Positions 1-6,261 of a stretch of DNA of 17,874 nt are shown here, piece by piece. The stretch comes from an uncultured Lautropia sp. (lineage in GTDB: Bacteria > Pseudomonadota > Gammaproteobacteria > Burkholderiales > Burkholderiaceae_E). Location of the stretch: assembly GCA_938046755.1 (NCBI GenBank), contig CALIXC010000181.1, positions 1-17,874 of the forward strand, written 5' to 3'. Numbering within the stretch: the stretch's first letter is position 1; each line of letters opens with the position of its first letter. The notes below the pieces were generated by a model that saw nothing but the letters and a program-made list of their open reading frames with translations, was not told the DNA's origin and ran no database searches. A program made the translations under genes and the position numbers.

Positions 1-899
1 GAGAGCGAAGACGGGGTAGCGTTCGCCGTGCAGGCGGTCGCGGAAGGCCTGGCGGATGGCCTGGGCCAGCATGCGGTCGCGCACGAAGCGGCCGTTGACG
101 AACAGGTACTGGCGGTCGCTGCGGGCGCGGGCGGCGTCGGGTTCGCCCAGCAGGCCTTCCACGACCAGCGGGCCGGCCTGGGCCGAGACGGGCAGCAGCC
201 GCACACCGTCGCCCACCAGGGTCTCGATGCGCTGGGCAGGCGTGGTAGCGGGCCAGCGGCGCACTTCGCGGCCGTCCTGATGGACAACGAACTGCACGGC
301 CGGATGCGACAGGGCGATGCGTCGGATGGCGTCCAGGCAGTAGGCGGCCTCGGCGACTTCAGGAACTTGCGCCGCGCCGGGGTGGCCGAGAACAGGTCGA
401 TGACCTCGATGACGGTGCCGGGAGCGATGGCAGCGGGTTCGGGCGGCGGGGCGGCCTGGCCGGGCTGCACGTCCACTTTCCAGCCGTGTTCGGCGGCCAG
501 CGGGCGGCTGGCCAGGGTCAGACGCGAGACGGCGGCCATCGAGGCCAGGGCCTCGCCCCGGAAGCCCAGCGAGGTGACATGTTCCAGGTCGGCCAGCGAG
601 GCGATCTTGCTGGTGGCGTGGCGGGCCAGGGCCAGCGGCAGCTGGTCTTTCTCGATGCCCCGGCCGTTGTCGATGACCTGAAGCCGGCGCAGGCCGCCTT
701 CCTCGATGCGGATCTCGATCTGGCTGGCGCCAGCATCCAGGGCGTTCTCCAGCAGCTCCTTGATGGCGGAGGCAGGGCGCTCAATGACCTCGCCGGCGGC
801 GATCTGGCTGATCAGCACGTCGGGCAGCAGGGCGATGGGGCGGGTAGGCCCGGCGCCGGATGCGGCGGGCAAGGGGAACTGGCTGGCGGGTGTGGACAT
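1..899 (-). CDS. mutL: DNA mismatch repair protein MutL, N-terminal part, with apparent frameshift
   Basis: MutL is the GHKL-type ATPase that links MutS mismatch recognition to downstream repair. Translating the minus strand from the ATG at 899-897 gives the family start LLPDVLISQIAAGEVIERPA, then ENALDAGA (ATP/Mg-binding Glu and Asn), the VIDNGRGI motif, TSLGFRGEALAS and ATPARRKFLK, in the usual order. The reading frame is correct down to Ser182 (354-356). Beyond it the homologous sequence (EAAYCLDAIRRIALSHPAVQF and on through YLFVNGRFVRDRML) continues in a different frame. About 7 nt are missing relative to the usual spacing. Both frames stay open to the window edge, so no stop is seen. The gene runs off the left side, and the C-terminal endonuclease/dimerisation domain is not visible. 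It normally follows the amidase gene, which here is 15.5 kb away. Identity is certain; whether the gene is functional is not. Confidence 0.93.
   Translation of the reverse strand, partial: MSTPASQFPLPAASGAGPTRPIALLPDVLISQIAAGEVIERPASAIKELLENALDAGASQIEIRIEEGGLRRLQVIDNGRGIEKDQLPLALARHATSKIASLADLEHVTSLGFRGEALASMAAVSRLTLASRPLAAEHGWKVDVQPGQAAPPPEPAAIAPGTVIEVIDLFSATPARRKFLKSPRPPTAWTPSDASPCRIRPCSSLSIRTAAKCAAGPLPRLPSASRPWWATVCGCCPSRPRPARWSWKACWANPTPPAPAATASTCSSTAASCATACWPRPSARPSATACTANATPSSL
349..362 (-). other. Frameshift point in mutL
   Basis: Upstream, frame A reads ...ATPARRKFLKS. Downstream, the conserved helix EAAYCLDAIRRIAL appears only in frame B. Between the Ser codon and the conserved Glu codon there are 2 nt, where MutL relatives have three residues (9 nt). 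This fits a 7-nt deletion or an equivalent sequencing or assembly error. Confidence 0.8.
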
Positions 900-1079
900 A
901 TCCGACGAGGGCGCAGGGGGTATCCACCATTATTGCAGAGCCGTCTGTCGACGGGGTGTCGGTGCATGAGACAGGCGTGTCATGCTGGTGTCCGTCCGTG
1001 GTGTCGTGTCATCCACCTGGCCGATGCGCACCCTCGGGTAAACTGTGCATCCCCTTCGTCTGCCTTCGGTACCCTGTAC

Positions 1080-1733
1080 ATGGATTTCGCCAACCTTATC
1101 GACATCTTCCTGCACCTGGACAAGCATCTGGAAATGGTGGTGCAGAACTACGGTGTCTGGGTGTATGCGCTGATGTTCGCCATCATCTTCATCGAGACGG
1201 GGCTGGTGGTGATGCCTTTCCTGCCGGGGGATTCGCTGCTGTTCGTGGCAGGCGCCATCGCGGCCGTGGGTGGGCTGGATCTGCCGCTGCTGATGGGCCT
1301 GCTGGCGGTGGCCGCGGTGCTGGGCGATGCGGTGAACTATTCCATCGGTCGCTACATTGGCCCGAAGGTGTTCAGCTGGGAAGACAGCCGCTTCTTCAAT
1401 CGCGAGGCCTTCGACCGCACGCATGCCTTCTATGAGAAACATGGCGGCATCACCATCATCGTGGCGCGCTTCATGCCCTTTATCCGCACCTTCGCGCCCT
1501 TCGTGGCGGGAGTGGCGCAGATGACCTATGCGCGCTTTGCAATGTTCAACGTGGTGGGCGGTGTGCTGTGGGTGGTGGGCCTGTCGGGCCTGGGCTATTT
1601 CATCGGTAACAACGACTGGGTCAAGGCTCACTTCTCGTGGGTGACGCTGGCGATGATCATCATTCCCGGCCTGCCCGCCGTCTTCGAGGTGGTACGACAC
1701 TACCTCAATCGCAGGAAGCAGAAGGCTGCCTGA
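1080..1733 (+). CDS. DedA-family inner-membrane protein (YqjA/YghB-like)
   Basis: A 217-residue polytopic membrane protein. DedA proteins are proton-dependent membrane proteins linked to envelope homeostasis, and some relatives recycle undecaprenyl phosphate or other lipids. The diagnostic segments are present: FIETGLVVMPFLPGDSLLF (residues 37-55), GDAVNYSIGRYIG (82-94) and ITIIVARFMPFIRTFAPF (124-141). E39, D51, R130 and R136 fall at the positions reported essential in E. coli YqjA/YghB. At least four hydrophobic segments are visible (about 27-45, 53-82, 155-176, 186-204). The C-terminus is basic (RRKQK). The start chosen is the ATG at 1080 because it begins the family homology; the open frame upstream is not DedA-like and no clear Shine-Dalgarno precedes it. 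The gene stands alone, divergent from mutL, and is followed by a strong terminator. A lipid-carrier role would suit the neighbouring glycan genes, but that is inference. Confidence 0.93.
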   Translation: MDFANLIDIFLHLDKHLEMVVQNYGVWVYALMFAIIFIETGLVVMPFLPGDSLLFVAGAIAAVGGLDLPLLMGLLAVAAVLGDAVNYSIGRYIGPKVFSWEDSRFFNREAFDRTHAFYEKHGGITIIVARFMPFIRTFAPFVAGVAQMTYARFAMFNVVGGVLWVVGLSGLGYFIGNNDWVKAHFSWVTLAMIIIPGLPAVFEVVRHYLNRRKQKAA

Positions 1734-1777
1734 CGACACGGTGGCCAGCAGCAGCTGGCCCTGTCACCAGAAAACGG

Positions 1778-1806
1778 AAAGGGCGCCCATGGCGCCCTTT
1801 TTCTCT
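1778..1806 (+). terminator. Rho-independent terminator after the DedA gene, possibly bidirectional
   Basis: A perfect 10-bp stem (1778-1787 with 1791-1800: AAAGGGCGCC / GGCGCCCTTT) closes a CAT loop and runs into a T-rich tract (TTCTCTTTCTC). It starts 45 bp after the DedA stop codon. On the minus strand the same hairpin is followed by a weaker T-rich run (CCGTTTTC), so it may also end transcription from the porin operon. Confidence 0.85.
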
Positions 1807-1816
1807 TTCTCGTCAT

Positions 1817-1847
1817 GTGGGCCGGTCCACGTAGTGGGCTGGTCCAC
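1817..1847. repeat. Tandem pair of 14-bp imperfect palindromes
   Basis: GTGGGCCGGTCCAC (1817-1830) and GTGGGCTGGTCCAC (1834-1847) are direct repeats with a 17-bp period that differ at one base. Each is nearly self-complementary (GTGG...CCAC ends). They lie between the convergent DedA and porin genes. Their function is unknown. Confidence 0.6.
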
Positions 1848-1900
1848 TTTCTTTTGGCGTTCCGCACCGGGGTCATCCGACTTGCCCCGATGCCTGCATG

Positions 1901-1938
1901 CCCACTGTCGGCTCCCTTGGGAGCAGAGGCAGTGTGGG
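1901..1938 (-). other. Imperfect hairpin just after the porin stop codon
   Basis: Outer arms CCCAC (1901-1905) and GTGGG pair around an internal loop, and inner arms GCTCC / GGAGC surround the CTTG centre. It abuts the porin stop at 1940. There is no T tract, so it is a transcript-stabilising or weak terminator structure at best. Confidence 0.35.
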
Positions 1939-1939
1939 C

Positions 1940-3292
1940 TCAGAACGTCCAGTTCGGGTAGTACTTGATCTCCACGTTGCCAGCGTAGACGTTGCGTGCC
2001 TTGTCGCTCTGGCGGAATCGGCCAGACGGCAGGAAGACGCCGGCCGCCACTTCTACGCGCCACTGCTTGTTCGGTCGCCAGCCCCAGATCAGGTCGATGC
2101 CGTTACCCAGCGCGCGCTCGTTCTGCTGGTCGGCGTGGGGCCGCAGGTTGGTGCGTTCATTATCCAGGGCGGCCAGTTTGTCCTGCCGGTAGTGGTGGAA
2201 CACCAGGTCGAGGGTGCTCTTTTCCATGGGTGCAAAGCCCACGCCGGCGGTCAGCACGTGCAGGTTGGAGAGCTGCGGGTCCAGTGCGACGCCGTAGACC
2301 TCGAAGTCCATGATGTTGCCCATCTCGGCCTTGTTGTTCTGCAGGCCGCTCTGGCGGTGGGCGTTGTCCTTGCCGTTGCCGTCGTCGCCGCTGCCCCAGG
2401 CATAGCCGACGGTGGCGCGTGGTGCCCAGGGGCTCTGCTCGTCAAGGAACCAGGTGGCGCCCAGGTCGATGGCCTCGCCCAGCACGCTGCGGCCTCCTTC
2501 ATGGCCGCTGACCAGGCTTGCCATGGCCCAGTGCTGCATGCCGCTCTTGGGCATGTTCTGCGAGCCGGCGGCCAGGTGCGTGAGGCGCTGATCGGTGCGG
2601 TCGTTGTTCTGGTGCAGGGCCTTCAGCAGCAGCTGGTGGGTGTCGGAGAGGCGGTAGGTGCCCAGGGCAGCAAAGTAGTCGGTGCCGTCACTGCGCGTTT
2701 CGTGGCTGCTCAGCAGGTCACGGTTCCACTGGCCCTCGCGGGCGTAGAAGGCGACCACCTGCCAGGGGCCCTGTTCGAGGGTGGCTTCCACGCCATCGAA
2801 TTCCGTGTCGAAGAACCAGCCGCGATCATCGGTGTGGGAGACGCGACCCAGGCGCAGGCGGGCGCCGTATTCCTGCAGTTGCGCTTCACCGTACAGCTGC
2901 TTGACCTTCAGCTGGGTGTCGTGTTCGGTGCTCTTGCCAGTCTCGCGCTCGGTGGAGTCGTTCAGCTCCAGCTCGCCCTCCAGGCCCCAGCGACGGTCGA
3001 TCTGCCAGCGGGCATTCAGCTTGGCCTTGGGGGTGATCTCTGTCTTGGTGCGCATGTCGCTAGCGGCCAGCTCGCGGTTGCGCAGCACATCGGTCTCGAA
3101 GGACAGGCGCGGGCGCAGCTGGAGGCTGGGCTCCTGCCATTCGATGGGTTTCTCGGCGTGGGCTGCCGGAACAAGGGCGCAGCCCAGGGTTAGTGCCAGC
3201 AGGGAATGGCGGAAACGGGCGGGCGTGAAGGGAAGAGAGTGTGGCTGTTGCGCCCGCGCGCGTTTGCGGGTCTCGAAAAACGGGGTCCGCAT
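1940..3292 (-). CDS. AlgE-like outer-membrane beta-barrel (alginate-export family porin)
   Basis: A 450-residue predicted outer-membrane channel. The N-terminus has a long basic region (residues 1-29), a hydrophobic core (LLALTLGCAL, 31-40) and a signal-peptidase site AHA|E after residue 46. The mature part alternates polar and hydrophobic strands. It contains the alginate-export signature-like stretch LGRVSHTDDRGWFFDTEFDG, in which a strand leads to the DDR-W-(F)D-E-DG pattern of AlgE relatives. It ends in an aromatic strand, YYPNWTF, with the terminal Phe expected by the BAM machinery. The start is the ATG at 3292, backed by GGAG 8 nt upstream (3301-3304); the longer open frame begins before any signal peptide. 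It lies 164 bp downstream of the kinase gene and is probably the last gene of the glycan operon. No alg8, alg44, algK or mannuronate genes are present, so alginate itself is not implied. Confidence 0.85.
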   Translation of the reverse strand: MRTPFFETRKRARAQQPHSLPFTPARFRHSLLALTLGCALVPAAHAEKPIEWQEPSLQLRPRLSFETDVLRNRELAASDMRTKTEITPKAKLNARWQIDRRWGLEGELELNDSTERETGKSTEHDTQLKVKQLYGEAQLQEYGARLRLGRVSHTDDRGWFFDTEFDGVEATLEQGPWQVVAFYAREGQWNRDLLSSHETRSDGTDYFAALGTYRLSDTHQLLLKALHQNNDRTDQRLTHLAAGSQNMPKSGMQHWAMASLVSGHEGGRSVLGEAIDLGATWFLDEQSPWAPRATVGYAWGSGDDGNGKDNAHRQSGLQNNKAEMGNIMDFEVYGVALDPQLSNLHVLTAGVGFAPMEKSTLDLVFHHYRQDKLAALDNERTNLRPHADQQNERALGNGIDLIWGWRPNKQWRVEVAAGVFLPSGRFRQSDKARNVYAGNVEIKYYPNWTF

Positions 3293-3435
3293 GCAGATAT
3301 CTCCGTGTCTGGTGGGTTGATGGATGGTTTCAGGAAAGGGGCCTGTCTGTTTGGCCGTTGCATCCCGCCGGTGCGCTGCATTCATGCTAGCAGGGTGCCG
3401 GCGTGCGGGATTCGTCGATGTTTCTGTGGTCGATG

Positions 3436-3449
3436 TCCCTGTTCAGGGA
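3436..3449. repeat. Short perfect inverted repeat after the kinase gene
   Basis: TCCCTG TT CAGGGA lies 8 bp beyond the kinase stop codon, between the kinase and porin genes. On the minus-strand transcript it can form a small stem (UCCCU/AGGGA). No T tract follows, so a true terminator is unlikely. It could be an mRNA-processing or operator element. Confidence 0.3.
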
Positions 3450-3456
3450 AAGGGTC

Positions 3457-6261
3457 TCAGGGGCGCAGCTGTGCCTCGCAATATTCCAGGAGTGGCAGGG
3501 TGGTGTGGTGCCGGTCAGGGAAACGGGTCGACAGGTAGATGTGTCGTGCCAGTGCCAGCAGCGTCCAGCCGGTGGGCGTGCGCTCGTTCACATGGGGCGA
3601 GTCCTGCAGGAAGGCCTCAAGCAGCGCGTCCTGGTGCGGGCGCAGGGCATGGATGTCGCCGTGGTGGCGCAGTCCGTCCTCCATCAGGTGCGCGATGAAG
3701 TTTCCCACGTCCAGCGCGGGATCGCCTTCGCAGAACAGGTCCAGGTCCAGCCAGTACAGCTGTTCGCCATCGACCAGCACCTGGTCGGCATAGCAGTCAC
3801 GGTGGATGCCGGTGGTCGGGTTGGGCAGCAGGTGTGCGCCCAGTCGCTGGGTGGCTGGAATGAGGGCCTCGATGCGCACGGCCCACTGGGGGCGTAGCGC
3901 GGCGGCCTCGCGCAGGCGCTGATGCAGCATCTGCAACTCGTCGTCCAGCGTCCAGCGCTTCGTGACAAGAGGGCGGGCGACCGCTGCCTGAACCGGTGCG
4001 CCATGGTGTGCCGAACCGGCCGTCGTTGCCTGAGGGTGGTCGGATGTGTTGATGCCATGGGGCAGAAATGAGGTATCCGGTGCCTGGAGCAGGTGCGCCC
4101 CCGCATGGTGCAGCGCGGCCAGGGCCCGGCCAATGCGTGTGGCCAGTTCCGTGCCGCTGCCAGGGCGCAGCAGCCGGGTGGCCATGACACCGGGAACCTT
4201 GCGCTGCAGCCACAGCTTCTGCTCGGGCAGGATGGCCAGTGCTTCGGGGACGGCCAGCCAAGGCAGGTTGAAGCCGCGTGCATGCAGCGCCTGCTGCACC
4301 CTGAAACCGTGACGGTCGGCTCCCTTGAAGCGCAGCTTGCCCAGCAAGATCTGCTCCTGGGCATCGGTGCCTAATGACGGGAGCAGCCGGTATTCCAGCA
4401 GGGCTCGGCGGCCGGCCTTGTGGCGCAGCACCTGCACCGGCTGCAGCGTCCAGGCATCAGGGCGCAGGTGCAGGGCATCCAGCAGAAGCGGCTGCATTAG
4501 GGCCACGTCGGTCTGGGGCCACGTGGCGGGGTCCTCCGATGAGGTTGAGGGCGTCGTGGGAGACGCGGAAGGCGTTTCTGAAGCGGTCGTGTGTACGGTT
4601 GTCTGTGAACCTGTCACGGTTGCCGTGCTTTGCGGGGATGGAACGCCATGCACACCGGCTGCCGAGGAACGGTCCAGCGGGGCTTCGGCCTGACCACCGG
4701 TGCGGCCAGCCGGCGGGGCGAGCGGCTGCAGCCGGCCGGCCAGGTGCTGGGCAATCTGCAGGATCTGCTGCATCAGCGTTGGCCAGTCGGCACGACGACG
4801 GCGAAAACCCTCAGGCATCATGCGCAGCAGGTGGGCCACGGTGTGCCAGCCGGCGCGTTTCCGGTCCTCGAAGGAGAGGATCCGGCCATGACCTTCCAGC
4901 AGGGCCTCGCGCGCCGCTTCCAGCAGCTCCAGACTTTCCTGAACGGGGCGGGAGGTGCTGTCGATGGAGGGCGCAGCGGTGAATGCGGGGTGATTCCAGT
5001 CTGGCTCGGCCGTGCCGTCGTCAGAGGACATCGGGCCCAGCGGGATGATGGGGCGGTGGCGCTGCAGATGCTGCACGACCAGCCGGGCCAGCAGCGAGCC
5101 GAAGTCGGCCATCGGGTCACCCCAGGCAGCACTGTCCCAGTCGATGATGAGAATCTGGCCCAGGTCGTTGCGCACCAGCTGCTCCAGCGACATGTCGCCG
5201 TGGGTGATGCGTGGCTGCCAGATGCCCTGTTGTAGGGCCAGGGTGGCCTGGGAACACAGAGCCCAGGCCTCGTCAGCCAGGTCGGGCTGCAGGTGGGCCA
5301 GGGTGGTGCAGGCCTGTTGCAGGGCGTCGATGTCGTGCGCGGTGTGACGCTGGACGGGATGTGGGGCACTGGTCTGATGCAGGTTCGACAGCAGCTGGCC
5401 CACGTCGGTCAGCAGGGACAGATCGGCCGCCTCGATGGCAAAGCTGCGTGCTGTCACGGGCGCAGTGGTGTCGGCGACCGACAGCGGATCCAGGGTGATG
5501 ACAGGAAGTTTGGCGGCAAATAGTCGGTCCAGACTCTGGCCGGCCAGCCAGGGCAGGACCAGGCAATGCCGGGCCGCATCCACGGCCAGCAGCGGGGTGG
5601 ACTGAACGGTCTGGGCCAGCTGGGCGCCGGCCAGCGTGGCCTCGAAGTCGTGCTCGATGCAGGCGCGCAGCAGGCCGCGAGGTCGACCGTCCTGCTGCAG
5701 TCTCATCACCAGCCGCCGTTCGGGCTTGTAGCGCAGCACCTGACCGAACAGGCGGCTGTCGTACAGGGGGGCGGGGGCATCCTGCAGAAGGCCTGTCGTG
5801 CCGTGAGGCGCCGGCCAGGGGCGGAAGTCATCCGGCAACGAATGATGGCCGGTGAGCATGTCGGGATCGTGCAGCAGGCTCGCCAGGGCCGTGATGCGCC
5901 GGTCATGGACGGCGCTGGCCAGCAGCAGGTGCCAGGCAGGCAGCACATGCGCCGAGAAGCGGCCGTCGCGGGCGCTGCGTTTCAGCAGGCGCCGCGACTG
6001 ATACGGCCAGGCGGTGCTGTCGCGGGGCAGCACGCGGGCAAAGGCGTGCTGCGAGCGGCCCAGCACGTCGAAGACCCGAAGCCCGGCCAGGCAGCCCGTG
6101 CCGGGCTTATAGCGCAGGTAGTCGATGCGGATGCGGGAGATGTCGGCTGCCGGCAGCTGCTGCTGAACCACGTCCAGCAGCGCCTGCTCATCCAGCAGCA
6201 GCGACAGGCCGGGCATGTCGGGTTCCTGCCCGAGCAGGGCCTGTTCGGTCTCGATCTTCAT
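3457..6261 (-). CDS. Tandem-domain phosphotransferase (two APH/choline-kinase-like modules)
   Basis: A 934-residue cytoplasmic protein with two small-molecule kinase modules. Module 1 (about 1-510) has an N-lobe around LRYKPERRLVMRL (176-188), a catalytic loop HGDMSLEQL (354-362) and a metal-binding IIDWDSAAWGDP (372-383). Module 2 (about 583-934) has LRHKAGRRALLEY (612-624), HRDCYADQVL (820-829) and LDLDLFCEGDPALDVGNF (838-855). Residues about 511-582 form a Ser/Thr/Pro-rich linker. Family members phosphorylate hydroxyls of sugars, choline or antibiotics; the substrate here is unknown and a sugar or lipid intermediate is my inference. Both catalytic loops carry Gln where APH kinases usually have Asn (HxDxxxxQ). 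The start is the ATG at 6261, which overlaps the ABC-exporter stop as ATGA, implying translational coupling. The open frame further upstream only runs antisense-like through the ABC gene. Most APH-like kinases are 250-400 residues, so the fusion is unusual. Confidence 0.85.
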   Translation of the reverse strand: MKIETEQALLGQEPDMPGLSLLLDEQALLDVVQQQLPAADISRIRIDYLRYKPGTGCLAGLRVFDVLGRSQHAFARVLPRDSTAWPYQSRRLLKRSARDGRFSAHVLPAWHLLLASAVHDRRITALASLLHDPDMLTGHHSLPDDFRPWPAPHGTTGLLQDAPAPLYDSRLFGQVLRYKPERRLVMRLQQDGRPRGLLRACIEHDFEATLAGAQLAQTVQSTPLLAVDAARHCLVLPWLAGQSLDRLFAAKLPVITLDPLSVADTTAPVTARSFAIEAADLSLLTDVGQLLSNLHQTSAPHPVQRHTAHDIDALQQACTTLAHLQPDLADEAWALCSQATLALQQGIWQPRITHGDMSLEQLVRNDLGQILIIDWDSAAWGDPMADFGSLLARLVVQHLQRHRPIIPLGPMSSDDGTAEPDWNHPAFTAAPSIDSTSRPVQESLELLEAAREALLEGHGRILSFEDRKRAGWHTVAHLLRMMPEGFRRRRADWPTLMQQILQIAQHLAGRLQPLAPPAGRTGGQAEAPLDRSSAAGVHGVPSPQSTATVTGSQTTVHTTASETPSASPTTPSTSSEDPATWPQTDVALMQPLLLDALHLRPDAWTLQPVQVLRHKAGRRALLEYRLLPSLGTDAQEQILLGKLRFKGADRHGFRVQQALHARGFNLPWLAVPEALAILPEQKLWLQRKVPGVMATRLLRPGSGTELATRIGRALAALHHAGAHLLQAPDTSFLPHGINTSDHPQATTAGSAHHGAPVQAAVARPLVTKRWTLDDELQMLHQRLREAAALRPQWAVRIEALIPATQRLGAHLLPNPTTGIHRDCYADQVLVDGEQLYWLDLDLFCEGDPALDVGNFIAHLMEDGLRHHGDIHALRPHQDALLEAFLQDSPHVNERTPTGWTLLALARHIYLSTRFPDRHHTTLPLLEYCEAQLRP
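4516..4731 (-). other. Low-complexity Ser/Thr/Pro linker within the tandem kinase
   Basis: This codes for residues about 511-582. The part from about 541 is dominated by Ser, Thr, Pro and Ala (for example TETPSASPTT-like runs) and has no predicted fold. It separates the two kinase modules and marks the fusion joint. Confidence 0.6.

Noticed and set aside
486..1079. N-terminal extension of the DedA open frame back to 486
   Set aside because: This segment is antisense to mutL and gives a Gln/Gly-rich translation; DedA homology starts exactly at the ATG at 1080.
900..1079. Promoters for mutL and the DedA gene
   Set aside because: TAAACT at 1039-1044 and AATAAT (minus strand, 929-934) look like -10 boxes, but neither has a -35 at acceptable spacing, so no promoter is called.
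1898..3193. A 431-codon plus-strand open frame opposite the porin gene
   Set aside because: The opposite strand encodes a signal peptide, an AlgE-like barrel pattern and a terminal Phe with a good ribosome site; the plus translation is Val/Ala/Gly-rich filler.
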